Positions 43,387-51,263 of a stretch of 61,872 bases of DNA are shown piece by piece. The translations under genes and the position numbers were made by a program. The stretch lies in NCBI GenBank assembly GCA_025210965.1, contig JAOAQY010000213.1:1-61872 (forward strand). Reading direction: 5' to 3'. This DNA comes from Tissierellales bacterium. Its GTDB lineage: Bacteria; Bacillota; Clostridia; Tissierellales; JAOAQY01. The notes under the pieces are model-generated. The model had not been told where the DNA came from. It saw nothing but the letters and a program-made list of their open reading frames with translations, and ran no database searches. Numbering within the stretch: position 1 is the stretch's first letter; each line of letters begins with the position of its first letter.

Positions 43387-44118
43387 CTAGTCTTCTACCA
43401 ATAACTCTATTTGACCAATTCCTGCTGCTATATCTAATTCCACTACATAATCGGATGTTTGAAATGAATTGTTATAATAAATATCGTTTTTCATCAATAT
43501 ATTTTTACCCGAAACAGCTTTCAAACCTCCATTAATTTTAACTTTTACACCAATATCTTTTGGCAATAGCACCTTGAGTTTACCAACGCCTCCATCAATA
43601 TGAATATCTAAATCTTTGCCATAATTTTTTCTAAGATTTAATGTGACGTCACCAACACCCATTTGTAAATTAAGATTTTTTAGATTCACCTCTCTAAAAT
43701 CAAGTTCTCCTTCACCTATCCCCAAATCTAAATCCAAACTAACGGGTTTTATTTTAGACAATTCTAATTTCCAATTGTATTTGTAGTTATTTAGACTGTT
43801 TAAATTCACACTCGGATTTTTCATATCTACATTTTGTATTCTGCCAACTCTACTATTGTCTATTTGAGGCTCCCATGCTTCATTACTATATTCAAATTGT
43901 GCATCTACAAGTTTTTCTGATCCACCTTTTATTGAAAATTCTCCAATTCCCAATACACAATCTATATTTAGCTCATCCACGTCCTCTTGATCTTCTAACT
44001 CATAAGTTTTTTCATAACCTGATTCATTAACAATCTCACTACCATTATCTAAATATATGGTACATCCACTAAGTGTAATTGAAATCGTCATTAACAAAAC
44101 CATAACATATTGTTTCAT
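43387..44118 (-). CDS. Lipoprotein with toast_rack/LiaF-like beta domain
   Basis: A signal peptide with lipobox TLSGC (cysteine 19) anchors it to the outer face of the membrane. The mature 225 residues form strands separated by glycine-rich turns: VLGIGEFSIKGG, DLGIGEGELDF, QMGVGDVTLNL, GGVGKLKVLLP and AAGIGQIELL. This corresponds to the toast_rack/LiaF C-terminal type. It heads the first effector unit of the LiaRS-like module, behind the element copy B. Its role as a stress sensor or effector is inferred. Confidence 0.8.
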   Translation of the reverse strand: MKQYVMVLLMTISITLSGCTIYLDNGSEIVNESGYEKTYELEDQEDVDELNIDCVLGIGEFSIKGGSEKLVDAQFEYSNEAWEPQIDNSRVGRIQNVDMKNPSVNLNSLNNYKYNWKLELSKIKPVSLDLDLGIGEGELDFREVNLKNLNLQMGVGDVTLNLRKNYGKDLDIHIDGGVGKLKVLLPKDIGVKVKINGGLKAVSGKNILMKNDIYYNNSFQTSDYVVELDIAAGIGQIELLVED

Positions 44119-44142
44119 CTAGTTCCCCCCTCTTCTAGATAT

Positions 44143-44183
44143 AGTATATGCTAATTACTAGTCATATGATTAGTTACCAAAGT
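44143..44183 (-). promoter_or_regulatory. Promoter with 27-bp conserved element, copy B
   Basis: On the minus strand the element at 44157-44183 (core ATCATATGACT) is followed after 11 bases by TATACT (44143-44148). It agrees with copy A at 23 of 27 positions and in spacing. It lies between the response regulator gene and the lipoprotein gene starting at 44118. Confidence 0.65.
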
Positions 44184-44190
44184 AATAATG

Positions 44191-44853
44191 TTAGTTACTA
44201 TCGTCTAGAAGAGATTGTATAAGCAATACAACTTTCGTTCTATCATTAGTCCCAAGTTTGCTGTAAATTGTACTTATATAGTTTTTCACAGTACCTTCAC
44301 TTATAAACAGCTCTTTTGCAATCTGTTTATTCGTAAGCCCTTTTGATAATTTTTTTGCAATCTCAAGTTCTCTTTGCGAAAAATTTTCTAAAGCAATATC
44401 ATTTATATTTTCTATATTATTATTAACATCTTCTTGTTCTCTCAATTTTACAGCTAGTTTTCTTGCAATTTTTGCAGGCAACATTATTTCACCTTTATAT
44501 CCCGCTCTAATATAATCTATTAACTGATCCGCAGCTATATCTTTCAATAAATAGCCATCTGCACCATGAGCTAATGCCTCTATTATATATTCTTCATCGT
44601 CAAATGTAGTTAACATAAGTATAGATACATCCTCGTCAACTTTTTTTATTGCTTTTACACTCTCAACCCCATTCATTATAGGCATCCTTATATCCATCAA
44701 TATAACATCTGGGTTTATTTTATCATTTAGTTTAACTGCCTCTTCACCATCTTCAGCAAGTGCTACTACATCTATGTCCTCTTCTAATTCAATTATTGTT
44801 TTCAATCCATCTCTCATGAGTGTTTGATCATCTACTATCATAAGTTTAATCAT
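44191..44853 (-). CDS. NarL/LiaR-like response regulator
   Basis: The receiver domain has DD at residues 8-9, phospho-acceptor aspartate 54 in VILMDIRMPIMNG, and a lysine in YLLKDI. The C-terminal LuxR-type helix-turn-helix is LSKGLTNKQIAKELFISEGTVKNYISTIYSKLG. The ATG at 44853 is eight bases after GGGGG and overlaps the kinase stop region. It is likely activated by the kinase encoded upstream, and likely binds the element found twice downstream. Confidence 0.93.
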   Translation of the reverse strand: MIKLMIVDDQTLMRDGLKTIIELEEDIDVVALAEDGEEAVKLNDKINPDVILMDIRMPIMNGVESVKAIKKVDEDVSILMLTTFDDEEYIIEALAHGADGYLLKDIAADQLIDYIRAGYKGEIMLPAKIARKLAVKLREQEDVNNNIENINDIALENFSQRELEIAKKLSKGLTNKQIAKELFISEGTVKNYISTIYSKLGTNDRTKVVLLIQSLLDDSN

Positions 44854-46054
44854 CTTCATTTCCCCCGTTATCATATGGAATTTCTATTTCTATGCAAAAT
44901 CCATTTTCTATTTCTGTTTTAATTTCAATATTACCGTCAAGCTTCTCTACCCGCTCCTTCATAGAACTTAAGCCAAATCCATCTACTATATGATTTGCTC
45001 CCCGGCCATTGTCACATAATCTAAAATATATATCGTCATTCATTTTACATATATCAACCTTAAAATAGTCTGCTCTTCCGTGCTTTATTCCATTCGTGAG
45101 CCCTTCTTGCAAAAATCTATAAATTGCTTTTCCTATAATTTCAGGTATTTCAAGCTGTTCTTCAATATTACATTCTATTTGTACATCTGTGTGCTTTATA
45201 GTGTCTTCTATTAAAGAATAAATTGATGGCAAAATGTCCAATACATCCCCACCTTTTTTTAGAACTCTAACCGAAGTTCTTATACTATTTAATCCATTTC
45301 TAACCTGCTGCTGTGCTAGTTCTAACTTTTCTCTTGAAAGATCATCATTTCTACCGATAAGCCTTTTACCAGCCTCTATCTCAACCAAAACAGTAGTCAA
45401 AGTATGTCCTACCGTATCATGTATCTCTCGTGCAATACGATTTCGCTCCTCTATTACTGTCATTTCCTCAAGTTCTTCCGAACTGTGTTTTAATTTTTCA
45501 TAGGCTGTTGATAATTCACTTGTCTTTGCATCAAGTTCTTCCATGGTTTTTTGCAAAGTTCGCCTTTGATCAATTTGATACCTCGCTACATAAAAAATTC
45601 CATAAAATAAGACAAAATTTATAACCTCTTTCCACATATCAAATAAATAATGATTTATATCTGGATATCCTAACTTAACATAAATAGAAAATGCATATGT
45701 CAAAAAGCTCAAAGTAGCAACCATAAAACTATAATTAGATGAATGAACTAATATGGCATCGCCTATTAAAACAAATAGGTATACATATGTTATATCGGTA
45801 TTATCTTGCAATAATATCCAATAAACAATCGCTAAATCAAAGAAAATCATTATTTTGCTAAATTGCTCGTATTTTTTATCTGTATAAATAATAAACAATC
45901 TTGTTGTTATTGATGCTAAAAAAATAGATGTAAGTGCAACAAGTTGATAAATATTTCCCGGATTGCTAAGCATAGCATATAAAAATGGTATCATGATAGA
46001 TGTATAAACGATTATCGAAAATATTTTTTGAGTTTGTCTATCTAATTTTTCCAA
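44846..46054 (-). CDS. LiaS/NarX-type sensor histidine kinase (HisKA_3)
   Basis: The N-terminal 155 residues hold about five to six membrane segments with almost no extracellular loop, as in intramembrane-sensing kinases. A coiled coil (165-205) leads to histidine 212 in ERNRIAREIHDTVGHTL, the HisKA_3 dimerisation domain, and an ATPase domain with QEGLTNGIKHGRA and DNGRGAN. It is the first gene of the module. Intramembrane sensing plus LiaF-like partners suggest response to cell-wall or membrane damage. Confidence 0.92.
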   Translation of the reverse strand: MEKLDRQTQKIFSIIVYTSIMIPFLYAMLSNPGNIYQLVALTSIFLASITTRLFIIYTDKKYEQFSKIMIFFDLAIVYWILLQDNTDITYVYLFVLIGDAILVHSSNYSFMVATLSFLTYAFSIYVKLGYPDINHYLFDMWKEVINFVLFYGIFYVARYQIDQRRTLQKTMEELDAKTSELSTAYEKLKHSSEELEEMTVIEERNRIAREIHDTVGHTLTTVLVEIEAGKRLIGRNDDLSREKLELAQQQVRNGLNSIRTSVRVLKKGGDVLDILPSIYSLIEDTIKHTDVQIECNIEEQLEIPEIIGKAIYRFLQEGLTNGIKHGRADYFKVDICKMNDDIYFRLCDNGRGANHIVDGFGLSSMKERVEKLDGNIEIKTEIENGFCIEIEIPYDNGGNEDD

Positions 46055-46141
46055 TCGATCACTCCTTTATAATTGCATTTATACCCCTTTTATTATACTA
46101 TAGATATACAAAAAGTTATATGTTTTACGAAAGGAGTTATT

Positions 46142-46702
46142 ATGCCTAATTTATACATTGTTCGTCACGGTCAAACTGACTATAATGTTGAAAAACGAAT
46201 TCAAGGAATTTTAGATATTCCTTTGAATGAAAATGGTAAATCTCAAGCTCTAGAAACTGCTAATATACTCAAAGACTATTCATTTGATGTTATTTTGGTC
46301 TCTCCTCTAAAAAGAGCTTTTGAAACTGCATCCATAATACAAAATCATCTCAATCACGAAAGTAATTTAATTGTAATCGATGATTTTAGAGAAATTTCAC
46401 GAGGAGACTTAAATGGAACTCTTTTGCATCACGCACGCGAGAGTTATCCCAAATTATTTGAAGATTCTTCAGAAAGTTATTTTATGAGACCTCCAAATGG
46501 TGAGTCAATAGATGACTTCAAAAAAATAGTTCACTCTGCTTTAGATTCCGTACTACAAAATTATAACAATAAGAATATTCTTTTAGTCACTCATGGTGTT
46601 ACTGCCAGTTTAATTCACCGATATTTCGAAGAATATCCCAATGAATATTTTTTCGAATATATACCAAGGAATTGTGAAATAAGACATTACGAATTTAATT
46701 AG
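46142..46702 (+). CDS. Histidine phosphatase family protein (phosphoglycerate mutase-like)
   Basis: The phosphohistidine motif YIVRHGQTDYNVEKRIQG is at the N-terminus and the second catalytic histidine in LLVTHGVTASLI. The 186-residue length fits small phosphatases of the CobC/GpmB group; the substrate is unknown, and it is not near cobalamin genes. The ATG at 46142 follows AAAGGAG; the frame is open 23 codons upstream but without RBS. Divergent from the histidine kinase gene. Confidence 0.88.
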   Translation: MPNLYIVRHGQTDYNVEKRIQGILDIPLNENGKSQALETANILKDYSFDVILVSPLKRAFETASIIQNHLNHESNLIVIDDFREISRGDLNGTLLHHARESYPKLFEDSSESYFMRPPNGESIDDFKKIVHSALDSVLQNYNNKNILLVTHGVTASLIHRYFEEYPNEYFFEYIPRNCEIRHYEFN

Positions 46703-46712
46703 TTTTTCAAAA

Positions 46713-46758
46713 TACAAGAGTTGCTTCGATTTTAATCTCGAAACAACTCTTGCTTTTT
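46713..46758. terminator. Bidirectional terminator between phosphatase and ABC exporter genes
   Basis: CAAGAGTTG/CAACTCTTG and TTCGA/TCGAA arms form the stem; both strands have T-rich flanks, serving convergent genes. Confidence 0.85.
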
Positions 46759-46762
46759 ATAT

Positions 46763-48502
46763 TTACATAACTATATCATCAGGTATATAACCTTTAAATT
46801 GCATGTTATACAGTTTAGAATAAATACCTTTTTGCTTTAACAAACTTTCGTGATTCCCTTTTTCTTTTATCCCTTGTGCATCTATAACCACTATTTCATC
46901 TGCATTTTTTATCGTAGATAATCTATGTGCTATTACCAATGTCGTTCTACCCTCTGACAATTCTTCTAATGATTCTTGTATCAATCTCTCCGTTGTATTA
47001 TCTAGGGCTGATGTAGCCTCATCTAATATCAGTATTGGAGGATTTTTTAAAAACACTCTAGCAATTGATAATCTTTGCTTTTGACCACCTGATAGTCTAA
47101 TTCCTCTTTCACCTATATCTGTATCATAGCCTTCTGGTAGGCCAATTATAAAATCGTGTATATTTGCTTTTTTAGCCGCTTCAATTATGCTTTCATCACT
47201 TGATTCTAAGTTTCCATAGCTTATATTTTCTTTAATAGTGCCTGCAAACAAAAATACATCTTGAGATACAAGTCCTATTTTCTTTCTTAGAGAATACACA
47301 TCAATATCTTGAATATTTTTACCATCAATTCTCAAATTTCCGGCTTCTATATCGTAAAATCTAGGTATCAAATGGCATATAGTTGTTTTACCGCCTCCAG
47401 ATGGTCCAACTAGAGCGAGTGTTTTTCCAGCTTCTATATTTAAATTTATGCCATCTAATATTTTCTCATGTTCATCATAAGAAAAACTTACATCCTCAAA
47501 TTCTATATCACCTTTAACTTCATCTAGTTTTAGCGCATTTTCTTTAGATATTATTTTAGGCTTGACTGACATTACCTCTAAAAATCGTTTAAAACCAGCC
47601 ATGCCTTGCTCATATTGCTGGGTAAATTGCATTAATTTGTGTATAGGTTTCAAAAAGTAATTCACATATAAAATATATGCTGTCAATTGTCCAACATCTA
47701 TTCTATTAAGATAAACAAAATAACCACCAGCAATAAGTGCTAGTAAATTTAATATATTAGATAAAAACATTACTCCTGAAGTCAATTGTCCCATATTCTT
47801 AAATGCTCTTTTTCGTGCAAGTGAAAATTTCTCATTGTTCTCATCAAATTTTGACTTTTCAAATTTTTCATTTGCAAACGCTTTAGTAACTCTGATTCCA
47901 GACAAACTATCCTCTAACTGCGAATTCACTTTAGAAATATTCTTCTTCTCTCTCATAAATGCTTTTGAAAGTCTCTTTCTCATATAGATTCCAAAAAATA
48001 CAATTATTGGCACTAATGAAAATATTATAAGTGTAAGAGGAATATTCATTTGTATAAGCATAATAAAAGAACCAATTAACATCACTAGAGAAATAAATAA
48101 ATCTTCTGGTCCATGATGTGCTAATTCCGATATTTCTCTTAAATCATTTACTATTCTTGACATCAAATCTCCAGTTCTATAACTGTCAAAATACCTAAGC
48201 GAAAGATTTTGAACATGAGCGAAAATATCTCTTCTCATATCTTGCTCTATCCTTACTCCCACAACATGTCCCCAATAATCTACTATATACTGACAAACCG
48301 CTCTAACTAAAAATAGTCCTAACAATATTACTCCCAAATTTAGTATACTCTGCAATTCTTTATTTGGTATATACTCATTTATCATGGTAGCTGTAGCAAT
48401 AGGAAACACTAAGTCTATACCTGAAATCATAAATGCACAAATTAAATCAATAAAAAATAGCGTTTTGTGTGGTTTGTAATAAGATATAAATTTTTTAATC
48501 AT
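46763..48502 (-). CDS. ABC exporter with fused membrane and ATP-binding domains
   Basis: Residues 1-310 have six membrane helices; the ATPase domain has Walker A GPSGGGKTT, signature [15 protein letters not shown], Walker [13 protein letters not shown] and a switch histidine in VIAHRLSTI. It is a half-size exporter that works as a dimer, alone (homodimer) since no second gene is adjacent. Substrate (lipid, peptide or drug) is unknown. The ATG at 48502 was chosen over one two codons upstream, which touches the GAGGGGGA RBS. Confidence 0.93.
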   Translation of the reverse strand: MIKKFISYYKPHKTLFFIDLICAFMISGIDLVFPIATATMINEYIPNKELQSILNLGVILLGLFLVRAVCQYIVDYWGHVVGVRIEQDMRRDIFAHVQNLSLRYFDSYRTGDLMSRIVNDLREISELAHHGPEDLFISLVMLIGSFIMLIQMNIPLTLIIFSLVPIIVFFGIYMRKRLSKAFMREKKNISKVNSQLEDSLSGIRVTKAFANEKFEKSKFDENNEKFSLARKRAFKNMGQLTSGVMFLSNILNLLALIAGGYFVYLNRIDVGQLTAYILYVNYFLKPIHKLMQFTQQYEQGMAGFKRFLEVMSVKPKIISKENALKLDEVKGDIEFEDVSFSYDEHEKILDGINLNIEAGKTLALVGPSGGGKTTICHLIPRFYDIEAGNLRIDGKNIQDIDVYSLRKKIGLVSQDVFLFAGTIKENISYGNLESSDESIIEAAKKANIHDFIIGLPEGYDTDIGERGIRLSGGQKQRLSIARVFLKNPPILILDEATSALDNTTERLIQESLEELSEGRTTLVIAHRLSTIKNADEIVVIDAQGIKEKGNHESLLKQKGIYSKLYNMQFKGYIPDDIVM

Positions 48503-48535
48503 AATCATTCCCCCTCAGAATTATATTTCAAGCCC

Positions 48536-48573
48536 CTCAAAAAAGTAAAACTCTAAGTATTACAACTTAGAGT
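48536..48573 (-). terminator. Terminator overlapping the PHP gene stop
   Basis: ACTCTAAGT and ACTTAGAGT (minus strand) enclose a short loop and are followed by TTTTACTTTTTT. The stop codon of the PHP gene lies within the stem. Confidence 0.85.
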
Positions 48574-49355
48574 GCAACGAATCTTACTTTTCTATTTTCA
48601 AAGGTAGCTATATTACAATATCCCAATTCTAACAATAATTTTTTCACATCACTATACCCGTGAAGTATGTCATTTATATTATGTGAATCACTTCCAAATG
48701 TTATAATCTCACCACCAAGTTTTTTGTATCTCTCAAGTAAATCTCTAGTTGGATTTATATCATTACAATATGAATACCTCAATCCACCCGTATTAATTTC
48801 TATCCCTTTACCATCTTGTATGATAAGTTTTAATATTGCATCAACTATTTCATAATGTCTATCAAAAGAAAAATCTCTAAGTGGCTCATGGTATCTCTTT
48901 ATAACATCTAAATGTCCTACGACATCGTAGTTTTTGTATATTTTGATGCATCCATACAAATTTTCAAAATACGCTGTCACAACTTCATCCCAATTTCTAG
49001 AACCCACAAAGGCCTTTTCATGTATGCCAAATCCTTCTGCACTATGAACAGATCCTAGCACAAAGTCAAAATTACCTCTTTCAACAAAATCGTTTAATCT
49101 ATCCAAATTATCTAGCTGTAGTCCTAGTTCTGCTCCGCTCTTTATTGTCAATTCAGGATATTTCTTTCTCAAATCGCTTATAGTTTCTTTGTAATCTCCT
49201 ATATCGAAAATTTCATCTCCATATGGCGAACTTAACTCCACATGATCAGTTATGCAAATTTCTTTTGCATTTTTTTCTATAGCAGATTTTATCATTTCCT
49301 CTAATGAGTTTGCTCCATCAGGTGAAAACTTAGAATGCATATGATAATCGTACAT
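48567..49355 (-). CDS. PHP-domain phosphatase, histidinol-phosphatase (HisJ/HisK)-like
   Basis: The PHP metal motifs are in order: DYHMHSKFSPDG (residues 3-14), ITDHVEL, GAELGLQ, GSVHS, HLDVIKRY and FGSDSH. Length of 262 residues fits histidinol-phosphate phosphatases of Firmicutes, but no histidine genes are nearby, so another phosphoester is possible. I set the start at the ATG at 49355, where family members begin and GAGAGGAG is upstream; the open frame runs on to 49511 but that part has no family resemblance. Confidence 0.85.
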   Translation of the reverse strand: MYDYHMHSKFSPDGANSLEEMIKSAIEKNAKEICITDHVELSSPYGDEIFDIGDYKETISDLRKKYPELTIKSGAELGLQLDNLDRLNDFVERGNFDFVLGSVHSAEGFGIHEKAFVGSRNWDEVVTAYFENLYGCIKIYKNYDVVGHLDVIKRYHEPLRDFSFDRHYEIVDAILKLIIQDGKGIEINTGGLRYSYCNDINPTRDLLERYKKLGGEIITFGSDSHNINDILHGYSDVKKLLLELGYCNIATFENRKVRFVAL

Positions 49356-49518
49356 AATATACTTACTCCTCTCAAGGTTTTTTTCTATTAAAATCATTCT
49401 ATACATTTTTGGCGATAAGTATAGTTCTTTCAAATCTAATTCTACATCACAATTAATATTCTGTAAATGTAAAGTACACTTTAATAGTTCTGTACACAAT
49501 ATAGTTTGCAAATTTTAT

Positions 49519-49547
49519 TTGACATTTGCTTCTTAATGTGTTAGATT
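49519..49547 (+). promoter_or_regulatory. Promoter of pyrBI
   Basis: A perfect TTGACA (49519-49524) and TAGATT (49542-49547) are 17 bases apart, about 20 bases before the attenuator RNA. Confidence 0.72.
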
Positions 49548-49565
49548 ATGAACAAAGAAATCTTT

Positions 49566-49683
49566 AATTAGATCCGAGAGATCTAGAAGGTGATTATAAA
49601 AAGTCCTATGTTTATTAGGTCTTTGTTTGTGCATGTCTTCGTGCGTTAATCATCCTTCTCAAAGATTTTGGGAAGGTTTTTTT
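49566..49683 (+). promoter_or_regulatory. PyrR-type transcription attenuator of pyrBI
   Basis: The leader begins with CTTTAATTAGATCCGAGAGA, close to the known PyrR-binding loop. AGAAGGTGATTA (49585-49596) can pair with TAATCATCCTTCT (49647-49659) as an antiterminator, and this excludes the terminator stem CCTTCTCAAA/TTTGGGAAGG (49654-49676) followed by seven T residues. The first hairpin (TAGATC/GATCTA) would block the antiterminator. All three parts are visible in the sequence. Confidence 0.85.
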
Positions 49684-49801
49684 ATTGAGTTTTATAGCTC
49701 AAATAAAATTTAAACTAAAAAAACCCTTTAATCTAGTACTGTGAGACTAGAAAGGAGCTATGACTCCTAAAACGAAGTAAAATTTCAAAGGAGGCTTTTA
49801 A
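49684..49801 (+). other. Rest of the pyrB leader with two small hairpins
   Basis: After the terminator, CTAGT/ACTAG and AGGAG/CTCCT form two small hairpins at about 49734-49776, before the AAAGGAGG RBS of pyrB. Their role is unclear. Confidence 0.35.
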
Positions 49802-50728
49802 ATGAACTTAAAAGGAAAACATCTTATCGATCCAAGTAATTTAACAATTGAAGAATTGGATCAAATATTTACAGTTGCACAAGATATGGAAAAAAATCCT
49901 ACAAAATACATGGATTTATGTAAAGGAAAAATTTTAGCAACGTTATTTTTCGAACCTAGTACTAGAACTCGCCTTAGCTTTGAGTCAGCTATGCTAAGAT
50001 TAGGTGGTAATATTCTTGGCTTTTCAGATGCTAGCTCTAGCTCTACAAAAAAAGGTGAAAGTGTAATGGATACTGTACGAGTAGTTGGCGGTTATTCTGA
50101 TGTAATTGTCATGAGACATCCTAGAGAAGGTGCTCCTAAATTATCATCTGCATATAGCAGCGTACCTCTAATAAATGGAGGAGATGGCGGTCATCAGCAT
50201 CCTACTCAGACTTTGACTGATCTTTTGACTATAAAAAATCTTCGAGGAGATATTTCTAATCTTAAAGTTGCATTCTGTGGCGATTTGAAATATGGGCGTA
50301 CAGTTCACTCTCTTATAAAAACTCTTTCTAGATATCCTGGCATGTCTTTTTATCTTATATCTCCACCTCAATTACAACTTCCAGTTTATATAAAAGAATA
50401 CTTAAAAGAAAAATATGACATTGATGTACATGAAACAACTGATTTAGAATCATGTATTGATGAAATTGATATTCTTTACATGACTAGAATCCAAAAAGAA
50501 CGTTTCTTCAATGAAGAAGATTATGTAAAATTAAAAAATTCTTATATACTAACTCTAGACAAAATAGAACCTGCAAAAAAAGATTTATTGATAATGCATC
50601 CACTACCAAGGGTAAACGAAATAAGCTATGAAGTAGATTCTGATCCTAGAGCAGTTTACTTTAAACAAGCTGATTATGGAGTATTCGTTCGCATGTCACT
50701 TATTGCACATTTATTGGGGGTGTTATAA
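49802..50728 (+). CDS. pyrB: Aspartate carbamoyltransferase catalytic subunit
   Basis: PyrB makes carbamoyl aspartate from carbamoyl phosphate and aspartate in pyrimidine synthesis. The carbamoyl-phosphate loop [15 protein letters not shown] lies near residue 50, with [29 protein letters not shown] and [10 protein letters not shown] further on. Length 308 residues is standard. The gene is controlled by the attenuator upstream and is followed two bases later by pyrI. Confidence 0.97.
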   Translation: MNLKGKHLIDPSNLTIEELDQIFTVAQDMEKNPTKYMDLCKGKILATLFFEPSTRTRLSFESAMLRLGGNILGFSDASSSSTKKGESVMDTVRVVGGYSDVIVMRHPREGAPKLSSAYSSVPLINGGDGGHQHPTQTLTDLLTIKNLRGDISNLKVAFCGDLKYGRTVHSLIKTLSRYPGMSFYLISPPQLQLPVYIKEYLKEKYDIDVHETTDLESCIDEIDILYMTRIQKERFFNEEDYVKLKNSYILTLDKIEPAKKDLLIMHPLPRVNEISYEVDSDPRAVYFKQADYGVFVRMSLIAHLLGVL

Positions 50729-50729
50729 T

Positions 50730-51161
50730 ATGTTATCAGTAGCTGGTATTGAACAAGGAATCGTTATAGATCATATTAAGGCAGGTAATGGCCTAAAAAT
50801 TATAGAAAAATTAGGACTTGGAAGTGTTGATTTTCCAGTAGTTCTTCTCATGAATGTCGACAGTGACAAATTGGATAAAAAAGACATTATAAAAATAGAA
50901 AATGCATTTGAATTAGATCTTACCATGCTAGGATTAATTGATCCTGATTTAACTGTAAATATTATAGAAAATGGAATGAAGGTAAAAAAATATAAACTTT
51001 CTACACCACTACACATAAAGGGACTATTCGACTGTCAAAACCCTAGGTGTATAACAAATCACGATATATACGCAGAACCAACTTTTACATTAGTAGATGC
51101 AAAAACACTAAAATACAAGTGCAACTTCTGTGAAGATTTCACTTATTATAAATACAAATAA
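50730..51161 (+). CDS. pyrI: Aspartate carbamoyltransferase regulatory subunit
   Basis: PyrI binds nucleotides and controls PyrB. The N-terminal allosteric domain contains IEQGIVIDHIKAGNGLKI, and the C-terminal zinc domain has the four cysteines in DCQNPRCITN and YKCNFCE. The ATG at 50730 follows GGGGGTG in the pyrB end. It ends the operon at the terminator. Confidence 0.96.
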   Translation: MLSVAGIEQGIVIDHIKAGNGLKIIEKLGLGSVDFPVVLLMNVDSDKLDKKDIIKIENAFELDLTMLGLIDPDLTVNIIENGMKVKKYKLSTPLHIKGLFDCQNPRCITNHDIYAEPTFTLVDAKTLKYKCNFCEDFTYYKYK

Positions 51162-51173
51162 AATTTTTATTAT

Positions 51174-51207
51174 AAAAAAAGCCTGAATTATGAAATTCAG
51201 GCTTTTT
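51174..51207 (+). terminator. pyrBI terminator
   Basis: AAAGCCTGAAT pairs with ATTCAGGCTTT, followed by further T residues, 13 bases after the pyrI stop. Confidence 0.9.
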
Positions 51208-51263
51208 CATTATTATTAATAAATATTTGTAAACTTGAAATCAATAGCTAAGTCTATATTATT

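Noticed and set aside
49356-49511. N-terminal extension of the PHP phosphatase by 52 residues
   Set aside because: No family resemblance, no RBS at the upstream start; the ATG at 49355 has one.
49754-49785. Six-codon frame in the pyrB leader
   Set aside because: The spacing from its AAAGGAG to the ATG is only two bases, too short for initiation.
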